Of a stretch of 14,201 bases of DNA, positions 1 to 7,412 are shown piece by piece. Every line of letters begins with the position of its first letter. The first letter of the stretch is position 1. Made by a program: the position numbers and the translations under genes. The notes under the pieces were generated by a model, which had not been told where the DNA came from, did no database searches, and was given only the letters and a program-made list of their open reading frames with translations. Location: assembly GCA_023259875.1 (NCBI GenBank), contig JALRFL010000222.1, positions 1 through 14,201 on the forward strand, in the 5' to 3' direction. This DNA is from Alphaproteobacteria bacterium (GTDB taxonomy: Bacteria > Pseudomonadota > Alphaproteobacteria > Puniceispirillales > UBA1172).

Positions 1-656
1 AACTCTTCATCCTCAACAGCAACAAATTTGCCACCAAGAGATTCCACTTGTTCTTTTACCGCCGGGCGCACATCCGTTGCCGAAACCACCGCCCCTAGCC
101 TTTTCGCGGTGGCAATCGCCTGCAATCCTGCTACCCCTGCCCCCATGACCAAGACTTTGGCCGGGGGTACTGTTCCGGCGGCGGTCATCATCATTGGAAA
201 CGCCCGGGTAAAGACGGCGCTAGCCTCAAGCACGGCGCGATAGCCAGCCAAATTGGCCTGACTTGATAACACATCCATTGATTGCGCTCGGGTGATTCGC
301 GGCACCAATTCTAGCCCAAAGCCATTGACCCCTGCGGCTTCAAGTTTTTTTGCCACATTATTATTGCTGTATGGCTCCATCAGGCTGATGACTGTTGCGC
401 CTTTGGACAATTTGCTAATTTCATCCTCTGATGGTGGTCTAACCTTAAACACCAAATCCGCACCTAACGCTTTGGTGTTCGTGACCATAGATGCACCAGC
501 CCCCTCAAACGCGCTATCGGGAATCAACGCCCCATCACCAGCGCCTTTTTCCACCGCAACCTCAAACCCCATCGCGATCAGTTTTTTAACCGTCTCTGGA
601 ACTGCGGCAACGCGGCTTTCATCCTTTTGTGTTTCTTTTGGAACGCCAATAATCAT
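1..656 (-). CDS. pntA: NAD(P) transhydrogenase subunit alpha, N-terminal part (3' end beyond window)
   Basis: This is the N-terminal 218 codons of the alpha subunit of proton-translocating NAD(P) transhydrogenase, which moves hydride between NADH and NADP+ using the proton gradient. The protein opens MIIGVPKET, the usual start of the AlaDH/PntA N-terminal domain. It contains MEPYSNN, the conserved SQANLAGYRAV stretch, and a Rossmann nucleotide-binding start, VLVMGAGVAGLQAI, followed by ATDVRPAVKEQ. That last stretch points to PntA rather than alanine dehydrogenase. The ATG at 656 has a GAGGGAT ribosome binding site just upstream. It follows the ABC1 kinase gene by 29 nt and is probably the third gene of that operon. 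The reading frame is intact to the window edge. Whether the full subunit is split (PntAA/PntAB) or fused cannot be seen here. Confidence 0.93.
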   Translation of the reverse strand, partial: MIIGVPKETQKDESRVAAVPETVKKLIAMGFEVAVEKGAGDGALIPDSAFEGAGASMVTNTKALGADLVFKVRPPSEDEISKLSKGATVISLMEPYSNNNVAKKLEAAGVNGFGLELVPRITRAQSMDVLSSQANLAGYRAVLEASAVFTRAFPMMMTAAGTVPPAKVLVMGAGVAGLQAIATAKRLGAVVSATDVRPAVKEQVESLGGKFVAVEDEE

Positions 657-685
657 TCTTTATCCCTCATCGTTCTTTCTTTAGC

Positions 686-2062
686 TTAATTTTCCAAGCC
701 TTCATCATGTTGCCAAAGATAACTTGGTAAACCTGCCTTTTCTGCGGTCTCTATCTGACGTTGGCGCAACACATCAACATCAAAATCATCAATCATCCCT
801 TCAAACAGCCGGTGCCAATTCACCTCTGCTTTCAAATGCATGAAAACAGACCCAAGACCAAGCGCGGCACGATCCATTAGCACAAACTCACGCGGGGGTT
901 TTACCCCACCAATCCGTTTGAGTTCTGCATGCACCTGCATGGCTAATTCTCGCCCATGAGCGCCACCACGCATTTCTTGTATTGGACGCGCCCGATCTTC
1001 TAGTAAGGGAGTGTAAATGAAACGCGCCCATATGTTCAAGACATTAACGGTTTCACGGTCAAGCCCTTTGAAGCCCCAATATTCATATGCCGTGACCGCC
1101 TGTTCTTCGTTATCATCGCGCAGAGCCTTATAAAGTTCAATCACCCCACGAACAAAATCGGGTCTAAACAGGCGGATACACCCATAATCCAGCAAATTGA
1201 CACCGCCATCAGGGGTGATAGTGTAATTCCCCGGATGCGGATCACCATGGATCACCCCATAATAATAAAAGGGCACATACCAAGTGCGAAACATATTTTC
1301 TGCCACCCGATTTCGGCTTTCTTGATCTTCATTATCCTCAATAAAGGCTTTTAGCCTAATGCCATCAACCCATGTCATGGTCAAAAGCCGTTGACTGGAA
1401 AGATCGTCTATGGTGTCAGGCACATTGGCGCCTTCGACCCCATCAAGCATATAGCGATAAAGCCGCATATTCGCCGCCTCACGCTGATAATTCAGTTCTT
1501 CTTCTAGGCGTTCTGCCAGCTCGGTATGAATATCTGATGTTGATATGGCCTTATCATAGCGTTCATAAAGCGAGAAAATCAGCTTGAGCTGACGCAAATC
1601 TGCCTGCACGGCAGAGGCCATATCAGGGTATTGCAATTTACACGCTAGCTTCATCCCGTCATGGCTGGTCGCGCGATGCACCTGACCAAGCGAGGCCGCC
1701 GCAGCGGCGGTTTTTTCAAAATCAGCAAACCGAGATTGCCAGTCTGGGCCAAGTTCAGCCGCCATTCGGCGTTTAACAAACAGCCACCCCATGGATGGAG
1801 CATCGGTTTGCAGATTGGCTAATTGTTCTGCGTATTCACGTGGCAAGGCCTCAGGAATCGTGGCAAGGATTTGCGCCACTTTCATTAATGGACCCTTGAG
1901 ACCGCCCAACGCATCACGCAGTTTCGCGGCGTGTTCCTCGCGATCAATCTTAATCCCAAGATAGCGTTCCCCTGCCATCTTGAGAGCCAGATTTCCCATA
2001 GTTCCTGTGACTCGCGCATATCGCCGAAAACGCCCGCCAAGCCCTGATGTTTCATCCGCCAT
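686..2062 (-). CDS. ABC1/UbiB-family atypical protein kinase-like protein
   Basis: A 458-aa member of the ABC1/ADCK/UbiB family. UbiB members support ubiquinone biosynthesis, probably as ATPases acting on lipid-linked intermediates. Landmarks are the N-terminal family signature as LMKVAQILATIP (K61-A63-Q64, where many members have KxGQ), an alanine-rich nucleotide loop TAAAAASLGQVHRA (residues 118-131), a lysine in LACKLQYP (K142), the catalytic stretch HGDPHPGN (272-279), and LLDYG (D292) for metal binding. There is no C-terminal pair of membrane helices like those of E. coli UbiB, so it resembles the soluble ABC1 subfamily. GGGGA lies about 10 nt before the ATG. The gene begins 23 nt after the M3 peptidase stop and precedes pntA, so co-transcription is likely. 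The exact substrate and a true UbiB role are not established. Confidence 0.9.
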   Translation of the reverse strand: MADETSGLGGRFRRYARVTGTMGNLALKMAGERYLGIKIDREEHAAKLRDALGGLKGPLMKVAQILATIPEALPREYAEQLANLQTDAPSMGWLFVKRRMAAELGPDWQSRFADFEKTAAAAASLGQVHRATSHDGMKLACKLQYPDMASAVQADLRQLKLIFSLYERYDKAISTSDIHTELAERLEEELNYQREAANMRLYRYMLDGVEGANVPDTIDDLSSQRLLTMTWVDGIRLKAFIEDNEDQESRNRVAENMFRTWYVPFYYYGVIHGDPHPGNYTITPDGGVNLLDYGCIRLFRPDFVRGVIELYKALRDDNEEQAVTAYEYWGFKGLDRETVNVLNIWARFIYTPLLEDRARPIQEMRGGAHGRELAMQVHAELKRIGGVKPPREFVLMDRAALGLGSVFMHLKAEVNWHRLFEGMIDDFDVDVLRQRQIETAEKAGLPSYLWQHDEGLEN

Positions 2063-2085
2063 TCTGGCTTTCCCCTGTCAGATGC

Positions 2086-3882
2086 TTAAAAAGACCCGTT
2101 GTCTTGAAGCTCTGTTTCCAATTGATCAATCATGCCTGAGATCATATCAAGACCTAATGACCAGAATTCAGGCTGTTTCGCATCAAGGCCAAAAGGTGCC
2201 AAGGCCTCGTCATGCCGCCGCGTCCCTCCTGCGCGCAACAATTGTTGATACGCCGAAACAAACGCCGCGCGTTCGGTTTCGTTTTCAGCCAGTTGATATT
2301 TTTGCCAAAGCGCACCAACCAGACCATCACCAAAAGCATAAGCATAAACATAAAACGGCACATGAATAAAATGCGGAATAAAGCCCCATAGCGACCGATA
2401 GCTATCATCTAGGATAACCGCAGGCCCAAGCGCTGCCCTTTGGGTATCCATCCAAATGTCGCTAATTTCATTCACCGTGACCTCGGATTGTTGCCGGGCG
2501 GCGTGGATTTGTGTTTCAAAATTATGAAAACCGATCTGACGCACCACTGTGTTCAGCATATCTTCGATCTTGCCTGCCAGCAACGCGCGGCGGTGATCGG
2601 GGTTTTTGGTATGTTGCATTAGGTGATTAAACACCAGCATTTCCCCAAATACCGAGGCCGTTTCAGCCAAAGTCAACGGCGTTGAACACATCAAATGCCC
2701 TTGATCGGCGGCTAAAATCTGATGGATACCGTGCCCCAATTCATGGGCAAGGGTCATCACATCACGCACCTTGCCATGATAATTCATAAGAATATAAGGA
2801 TGCGCCGAAGGCACTGTTGGGTGCGAAAACGCCCCTGACGCCTTACCCGGACGAGTCGGGGCATCAATCCAGTTTCGGTCAAAAAACCATTCCGCCATCT
2901 TTGCAAATCCGGGATCAAACGCCCCGAACGCATCATGGATCATCTGCCGCGCCTCATCCCAAGAAAAGATCCGATCATCTTCGCCGGGAACAGGGGCGTT
3001 GCGATCCCACCAGTTAAGGTGATCCGACCCCATCCAACGCGCCTTAAGCGCGTAATACCGATGGCTGAGCTTTGGCATGGCTTTAGTGACGCTATCTGCC
3101 AGTTGATCTACCACCTCATCTTCGACATCATTCGCCAAGTTGCGTGAAGACACTGGACGCGGAAATTTGCGCCATTTGTCATCCACTTGCTTGTCTTTGG
3201 CAATAGTGTTGAGAATAAGCCCCATGGTGCGGCTATTATCCGATAGCACCTGTGCGCGTGACATTCCGGCTTTCTTTCGCGTTTCAGGGTTAGGGTCACT
3301 CATCATATCAATGATTTCCGCCTCAGTCACATGGCGATCATCAATAGGAAAACTTAGGCTTGACGACATTTCGTCAAAAAGTCTGATCCATGCCCCACGC
3401 CCTGAAGGCTGGCGATCAATGAGCATTGTTTCCATTTCCAGAGACAGCTGATGGTCACGAAAGGCACGCACAAGCCGCACCCATGGAGCCCACCGCGCCA
3501 TGGCAGGATCAGCCATAAGAGCGGCTATCTTGTCATCGTCTATTTCTGCCAATTCGTGTTCAACAAAAACGAGCGACGCGATGATCATACTTTCGGCTTC
3601 TCTGGCATCTTGAGCCAGCTTACCAATATCCGCGTCCGTCATATTGCCCGCAAAGGCCAGATCCGTATAACTCGTTAATTTTGAACCCAGCTCAGAAATG
3701 GCCTGATAGCGAACCAAAAGCCCATCCAAACTGTTGGCATCAAGGTGATTCAGCTTGCCTTTGAACTCTGCTGATAAGGCCTCAGCCTCAGCGAGCGCAG
3801 CGGCAAGCTGATCTTTCAAAGGGGTATCTTTTGCCGGGTCATAAAGATCGGCAAGAGACCATTCTGGGAGGGTGTTGTTCAT
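2086..3882 (-). CDS. pepF: M3-family oligoendopeptidase (PepF-like zinc metallopeptidase)
   Basis: A 598-aa cytoplasmic zinc peptidase of family M3 (subfamily M3B, oligoendopeptidase F type), which cuts short peptides. The zinc motif HELGH is at residues 380-384, with the third ligand probably E407 in LAETASVFGE. The C-terminal HFIHVPFYVYAYAFG segment is the family's substrate-binding signature. No signal peptide is visible. I chose the ATG at 3882 (MNNTLPEWSL) because AAGGAT lies about 9 nt upstream. The frame stays open upstream with in-frame ATGs at 3900 and 3930, but the extra residues do not look like family sequence. It is the first gene of the leftward series and is divergent from the dehydrogenase at 4024. 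Confidence 0.93.
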   Translation of the reverse strand: MNNTLPEWSLADLYDPAKDTPLKDQLAAALAEAEALSAEFKGKLNHLDANSLDGLLVRYQAISELGSKLTSYTDLAFAGNMTDADIGKLAQDAREAESMIIASLVFVEHELAEIDDDKIAALMADPAMARWAPWVRLVRAFRDHQLSLEMETMLIDRQPSGRGAWIRLFDEMSSSLSFPIDDRHVTEAEIIDMMSDPNPETRKKAGMSRAQVLSDNSRTMGLILNTIAKDKQVDDKWRKFPRPVSSRNLANDVEDEVVDQLADSVTKAMPKLSHRYYALKARWMGSDHLNWWDRNAPVPGEDDRIFSWDEARQMIHDAFGAFDPGFAKMAEWFFDRNWIDAPTRPGKASGAFSHPTVPSAHPYILMNYHGKVRDVMTLAHELGHGIHQILAADQGHLMCSTPLTLAETASVFGEMLVFNHLMQHTKNPDHRRALLAGKIEDMLNTVVRQIGFHNFETQIHAARQQSEVTVNEISDIWMDTQRAALGPAVILDDSYRSLWGFIPHFIHVPFYVYAYAFGDGLVGALWQKYQLAENETERAAFVSAYQQLLRAGGTRRHDEALAPFGLDAKQPEFWSLGLDMISGMIDQLETELQDNGSF

Positions 3883-3902
3883 CGCGTCTATCCTTACCAT
3901 TC

Positions 3903-3930
3903 TATATATACGCCAAATGCTAAACGGCAA
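3903..3930 (-). promoter_or_regulatory. candidate sigma70-type promoter for the pepF-like operon
   Basis: On the minus strand, TTGCCG (3930-3925) and TATATA (3908-3903) are separated by 16 nt. Each matches 4 of 6 consensus bases. Transcription would start shortly before the ATG at 3882. The placement suits a divergent intergenic region, but matches of this quality occur by chance. Confidence 0.35.
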
Positions 3931-3949
3931 GGATAAGTTACTGCATTTA

Positions 3950-3959
3950 TTGCTTGCAA
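3950..3959. promoter_or_regulatory. short perfect palindrome TTGCTTGCAA, possible operator
   Basis: TTGC-TT-GCAA sits midway between the two divergent genes (3883-4023), the position expected for a shared regulator site. A 10-bp palindrome is weak evidence on its own, and no regulator gene lies in the window. Confidence 0.2.
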
Positions 3960-3998
3960 ATTTGTCTAAACCAGAAAAGAGTCATCTTAAAGCAATCA

Positions 3999-4004
3999 TA
4001 TAAT
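3999..4004 (+). promoter_or_regulatory. candidate -10 element for the dehydrogenase operon
   Basis: A perfect TATAAT lies 19 nt before the ATG at 4024. No convincing -35 hexamer is found 16-18 nt upstream, so activator dependence or a chance match are both possible. The implied leader would be very short, close to the AAGGAAGG ribosome binding site. Confidence 0.3.
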
Positions 4005-4023
4005 CATAAAAAGGAAGGCAATC

Positions 4024-4977
4024 ATGCGCATCGGTTTTATTGGACTTGGTAATGTAGGTGGCAAACTTTCTGGGAGTATTCTTCGCAATGGATTTGATCT
4101 CACCGTTCGTGATCTTGATAAGTCTATTGCCCAACCGTTTTTGGACAAAGGAGCAAAATGGGCAGATAGCCCAAAGCAGATGGCTGAAGCTTGTGATCTG
4201 ATCATCACTTGTTTGCCTTCACCTGCCGCATCAGCCGCGGTGATGGAGGCCGAGGATGGAATTCTGGCTGGCCTTAGCGCTGGTAAAATCTGGGCAGAAA
4301 TGAGCACAACCGATGAAGCCGAAGTCAAGCGTCTTGCCGTCATGGTCGAAGCCAAAGGCGCAAACGCGGTGGATTGTCCGGTGTCAGGAGGATGCCATCG
4401 GGCGGCCACGGGAAATATTTCCATCTTTGCCGGATGTGACCGTGAAGTGTTTGAACGCATGCTTCCCATTCTGACAGTTCTGGGTCGGCGCGTTCTGCAC
4501 ACCGGCCCTATTGGGTCTGCCTCTATTCTCAAAGTAGCAACAAACTATCTCGCCACGGCAAATCTGGTGACGGTATGTGAGGCGCTTGCCACCATGAAAA
4601 AGGCTGGCCTTGATCTTAACACCACTTATGAGGCGTTTCGGATATCATCCGGCACATCCTTTGTTCATGAGACCGAAGGACAAGTGATCTTAAACGGAAG
4701 CCGAGATATTAATTTCACGATGGATTTGGTGCTAAAGGACATTGGCCTGTTCCAAGAAATTGCGGATCGGGCAGGCATTGCGCTAGAGATATCCCCTATG
4801 CTGATCTCTATTTTCAAAGATGGGATTTCGCGTTATGGCCCGCGTGAACTTTCGCCTAATATCGTAAAACGGCTTGAGGATGATGCAGGAATTAGTATTC
4901 TAGCCCCGGGGTTTCCCCCTGAAATGGTGGATGATGAACCCGAAGAACCTGGCTATGAAGTGATACCAAAACGATAA
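4024..4977 (+). CDS. beta-hydroxyacid dehydrogenase (3-hydroxyisobutyrate dehydrogenase family)
   Basis: A 317-aa NAD(P)-dependent oxidoreductase of the 3-hydroxyisobutyrate / tartronate semialdehyde reductase family. The N-terminus gives the Rossmann motif IGFIGLGNVGG (GxGxxG at residues 7-12). The substrate-binding signature DCPVSGG (117-123) is followed by FAGCD. The catalytic lysine is K170 in SASILKVATN, with N174 following; T173 stands where many members have a first Asn. NFTMDLVLKD (230-239) is the usual C-terminal all-helical domain stretch. AAGGAAGG precedes the ATG. It leads a plus-strand operon with a cupin 24 nt later and an RraA-like protein. The context suggests catabolism of a branched or substituted hydroxyacid. 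The substrate cannot be read from sequence. Confidence 0.9.
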   Translation: MRIGFIGLGNVGGKLSGSILRNGFDLTVRDLDKSIAQPFLDKGAKWADSPKQMAEACDLIITCLPSPAASAAVMEAEDGILAGLSAGKIWAEMSTTDEAEVKRLAVMVEAKGANAVDCPVSGGCHRAATGNISIFAGCDREVFERMLPILTVLGRRVLHTGPIGSASILKVATNYLATANLVTVCEALATMKKAGLDLNTTYEAFRISSGTSFVHETEGQVILNGSRDINFTMDLVLKDIGLFQEIADRAGIALEISPMLISIFKDGISRYGPRELSPNIVKRLEDDAGISILAPGFPPEMVDDEPEEPGYEVIPKR

Positions 4978-5001
4978 TCAGAGACAACAGGAGATGATAA
5001 A

Positions 5002-5379
5002 ATGGCCTCACAGCGCCAGCATTTTTTTAATCTGGATAACATGGAACAAGGCCTTTTCCGTCAACTCACCGATGACATTAGCACAAGGATTTTCCCCGGC
5101 GATCAAGCCATGCTTTCGGTGGTGAGGGTAGCACCAAACGCAAAGGGAACTTTGCACCAGCATCCCGAAGAACAATGGGGGGTGATGCTGGAAGGGTCTG
5201 CCATTCGTCTGCAGGGCGGCGAAGAAATTGAAGTCAAAAAGGGGGATTTCTGGCGCACCCCCGGCGGCGTAGAACATAGCGTGATCGGCGGTCCTGAAGG
5301 GGCCGTAATCCTTGATGTCTTTAGCCCACCGCGTGAAGAATATCGCATATCCGGATCAGGTTTCGGGGATGGGGCATAA
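5002..5379 (+). CDS. small single-domain cupin protein
   Basis: A 125-aa protein with one cupin barrel. The first metal motif is GTLHQHPEEQWGVMLEG (H52, H54, E57 as likely ligands, in the common HxHPxEQ style). The second motif is TPGGVEHSV (H92). Two to three His and one Glu would bind Fe, Mn or Zn. No second domain is present, so it may be a small metal-dependent enzyme, an isomerase or a sensor. AGGAG precedes the ATG. It sits between the dehydrogenase and the RraA-like gene, with 2 nt to the latter, so it probably acts on the same small carboxylate. No activity can be assigned with confidence. Confidence 0.85.
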   Translation: MASQRQHFFNLDNMEQGLFRQLTDDISTRIFPGDQAMLSVVRVAPNAKGTLHQHPEEQWGVMLEGSAIRLQGGEEIEVKKGDFWRTPGGVEHSVIGGPEGAVILDVFSPPREEYRISGSGFGDGA

Positions 5380-5381
5380 CC

Positions 5382-6041
5382 ATGACCATTCAGCGTGCCA
5401 AGACCAGTTTTCATAAACTCTCTGCAGAAGAATTATCCGCATGGAAAGCTATCCCCGTTGCCATTGCAGGGGATGCCATGAACCGGCAAAACCTGCTTCA
5501 GAGTCGGGTCAAACCCCTTGGCCAGAATTATCACCTGTTGGGGCAAGCCAGAACCGTATCGGTGGTGGCAGGTGACAATAGTGCCATTCATGCCGCGCTT
5601 GGCTTTGTTGAACCGGGTCAGGTGCTTATGGTGGATGGGGGCGGCTATCCGGATCGGGCTTTATGGGGCGGTATTCTGGCCAGTTATGCTAAGCGCATGA
5701 AACTTGCTGGCGTCGTCATCGATGGGGCGGTGCGTGATATTGCGGAATTGCGTGCAGATGATATGCCCGTCTATGCCAGTGGCAGAAGCCCCGCAGGCCC
5801 ATCAAAAGGATGGGGCGGAACGATTGATACCGCCATTTCCTGCGGCGGTGTTGCGGTCAAGCCCGGAGATTTGATCCTTGGTGATGATGACGGGGTTGCG
5901 GTGATCCCTCTTGAACGCGTCCATGCTATCAGAACACTCGCTGAAGAACGCTTGGCGTTCGAGGCGGATGTGTTAAAACGCATCGCTAAGGGTGAGGATA
6001 CGGCGTCTATTTTTGCCCCTCACACCATTGATGATATTTGA
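5382..6041 (+). CDS. RraA-like / HMG-aldolase-fold protein
   Basis: A 219-aa protein of the RraA-like superfamily, which includes 4-hydroxy-4-methyl-2-oxoglutarate / 4-carboxy-4-hydroxy-2-oxoadipate aldolase and the RNase E inhibitor RraA. Visible signatures are MVDGGGYPDRALWGGILA (83-100), GVVIDGAVRD (110-119) and KPGDLILGDDDGVAVIP (160-176). The aldolase motif D-X20-R-D is only partly kept. R118-D119 are present, but position 97 is Gly where known aldolases have Asp or Glu. The ATG is 2 nt after the cupin stop. Operon context with a hydroxyacid dehydrogenase favours a metabolic role over RNase E control. It could be an aldolase variant, an oxoacid decarboxylase or a related lyase. Confidence 0.87.
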   Translation: MTIQRAKTSFHKLSAEELSAWKAIPVAIAGDAMNRQNLLQSRVKPLGQNYHLLGQARTVSVVAGDNSAIHAALGFVEPGQVLMVDGGGYPDRALWGGILASYAKRMKLAGVVIDGAVRDIAELRADDMPVYASGRSPAGPSKGWGGTIDTAISCGGVAVKPGDLILGDDDGVAVIPLERVHAIRTLAEERLAFEADVLKRIAKGEDTASIFAPHTIDDI

Positions 6042-6075
6042 CCCCCTGCAAATAGCGGCAACATGGCAAAGGGTC
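6040..6075 (+). terminator. weak imperfect hairpin after the RraA-like gene
   Basis: GACCC (6040-6044) can pair with GGGTC (6071-6075), with a short inner TGC/GCA pairing. No T tract follows. It could mark the end of the operon, but support is poor. The rest of 6042-6203 holds no gene I can support, only a T-rich tract near 6174-6186. Confidence 0.2.
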
Positions 6076-6203
6076 CTCTAAACATAGTCCCAGCGCCCCA
6101 TTCTGCGTCTTCGCAAGGTATATTTGATTTTTCCGCAATGCGATCAGCGCGTCATCGTTCAGCAAGAATGCCGGTTTTCTTTTTTTAAGAAATATTCTAA
6201 ACT

Positions 6204-7217
6204 ATGGGAATGAGCGCTGTTTCTCCATTATTAGACCCCTTTGGTCGTCCGATCACCTATTTACGGGTATCTGTCACGGATCGGTGTGATTTTCGCTGTG
6301 TGTATTGCATGGCCGAAAACATGACCTTTTTACCTAAATCAGAGCTTCTGACCATTGAAGAGCTTGAGGTGTTATGCCGTCGCTTCATGGCGGTTGGCAC
6401 ACGAAAGATTCGTTTAACAGGCGGCGAGCCTCTGGTTCGGCGCAATATCCTCACCCTGATTCGTCATCTAGGGGCTGAGGTAAAGGCTGGCCATCTGGAT
6501 GAGATCACAATCACCACCAACGGCAGCCAATTGTCAAAAATGGCAGATGATCTCTATGACGCTGGGGTTAGACGGATCAATGTGTCCATGGATACCCTTA
6601 ATCCGGATAAGTTTCGCGCCATCACACGCTGGGGGGATATTCATCAAGTTCTGGATGGTATCCGGGCCGCGAAAACCGCTGGCTTAGAAATCAAAATCAA
6701 TGCGGTGGCGTTGAAAGGGGTCAATGATGATGAGCTAGGCGATATGGTCGCGTGGTGCGGTGATCATGATCTGGATATGACGATTATTGAAGTGATGCCA
6801 ATGGGGGATATTGGCGGTGAAAATCGGTTGGACCAATACCTGCCTCTATCTTTGGTAAAAACAAGACTCAGCCAGCGTTTCACCTTGCAAGAAGTGGATT
6901 ATCGCACAGGCGGCCCTGCGCGATATATGCGTGTGGCGGAAACGGGACGCCGGCTTGGTTTTATCACCCCACTGACCCACAATTTCTGTGAGAGTTGTAA
7001 TCGGGTTCGGGTCACATGCACGGGGATGCTTTATATGTGTTTAGGCCAAGACGACAGTGCCAATTTGCGTGATGCCTTACGCGATGGCGGCACCGAGGGG
7101 CTTGACGCCGCTATTCTTGAGGCGATAGGCCGAAAACCAAAGGGTCATGATTTCATCATTGACCGCGATCACACTGGCCCTGCGGTAGCTCGTCATATGA
7201 GCGTTACTGGCGGCTAA
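6204..7217 (+). CDS. moaA: GTP 3',8-cyclase MoaA (molybdenum cofactor biosynthesis)
   Basis: A 337-aa radical SAM enzyme that catalyses the first step of molybdopterin synthesis, GTP to 3',8-cyclo-7,8-dihydro-GTP. The N-terminal SAM cluster is CDFRCVYC (C28, C32, C35). TGGEP (72-76) follows. The C-terminal substrate cluster is CESC (C262, C265) plus C279 with the expected CxxCx13C spacing. The protein ends in the conserved Gly-Gly tail. Length is typical. The ATG at 6204 was kept. A second ATG at 6210 is possible, but GGGA would sit too close to it. No strong ribosome binding site is visible and no Moco riboswitch was recognised upstream. The cofactor made here is required by the formate dehydrogenase encoded to the right. 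Confidence 0.96.
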   Translation: MGMSAVSPLLDPFGRPITYLRVSVTDRCDFRCVYCMAENMTFLPKSELLTIEELEVLCRRFMAVGTRKIRLTGGEPLVRRNILTLIRHLGAEVKAGHLDEITITTNGSQLSKMADDLYDAGVRRINVSMDTLNPDKFRAITRWGDIHQVLDGIRAAKTAGLEIKINAVALKGVNDDELGDMVAWCGDHDLDMTIIEVMPMGDIGGENRLDQYLPLSLVKTRLSQRFTLQEVDYRTGGPARYMRVAETGRRLGFITPLTHNFCESCNRVRVTCTGMLYMCLGQDDSANLRDALRDGGTEGLDAAILEAIGRKPKGHDFIIDRDHTGPAVARHMSVTGG

Positions 7218-7227
7218 CCGTTTTTTT
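7202..7227 (+). terminator. possible weak intrinsic terminator of moaA
   Basis: CGTTA (7202-7206) can pair with TAACCG (7215-7220, one bulged base), immediately followed by seven T residues (7221-7227). The stem overlaps the end of the coding region and is short, so efficiency is doubtful. Confidence 0.3.
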
Positions 7228-7273
7228 GCATCTGGCCTAAAATAAGAATAGCAAACCTTTTTCCTGTCCTCAC

Positions 7274-7290
7274 TGGCTATGGCATAGCCA
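7274..7290. repeat. perfect inverted repeat TGGCTAT-GGC-ATAGCCA
   Basis: A 7-bp perfect stem with a 3-nt loop lies between moaA and the multicopper oxidase. No T tract follows, so it is not a standard terminator. It may be an operator or an RNA hairpin in the leader. Confidence 0.35.
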
Positions 7291-7305
7291 TTCTGGGTGG
7301 TAAAT

Positions 7306-7319
7306 TTCAAGCTCTTGAA
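7306..7319. promoter_or_regulatory. palindrome TTCAAG-CT-CTTGAA, candidate operator
   Basis: Two perfect 6-bp arms around a 2-nt centre lie about 95 nt before the multicopper oxidase start. The right arm overlaps TTGAAT, a possible -35 element, so a dimeric repressor or activator could bind here. No match to a known copper-regulator box was recognised. Confidence 0.3.
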
Positions 7320-7412
7320 TTTGCCTCTCTTAACTCCTATCTAAATTTATAGAGTGAGGATAAAATTAAACTTTAATTGCGCTCAAGCCTTCATTGAAAT
7401 GGATGTGCTCTG

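Noticed and set aside
2154..2408. 84-aa minus-strand frame with a hydrophobic, Met-rich stretch, inside the peptidase gene
   Set aside because: It lies wholly within the coding region of the M3 peptidase in another frame. The hydrophobic look comes from the shadow of the conserved peptidase C-terminal sequence.
3883..3930. 16-residue N-terminal extension of the M3 peptidase
   Set aside because: It lies in the likely promoter region, and the ATG at 3882 has a proper AAGGAT site.
6042..6203. Open minus-strand frame across the gap before moaA, readable without stops for about 50 codons into the RraA-like gene
   Set aside because: No ATG start, no ribosome binding site, no recognisable family, and it runs antisense into a clear gene. 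Treated as chance.
6042..6203. Possible Moco riboswitch upstream of moaA
   Set aside because: No recognisable conserved stem arrangement could be drawn by eye in 162 nt. A covariance-model search for the Moco RNA motif would decide it.
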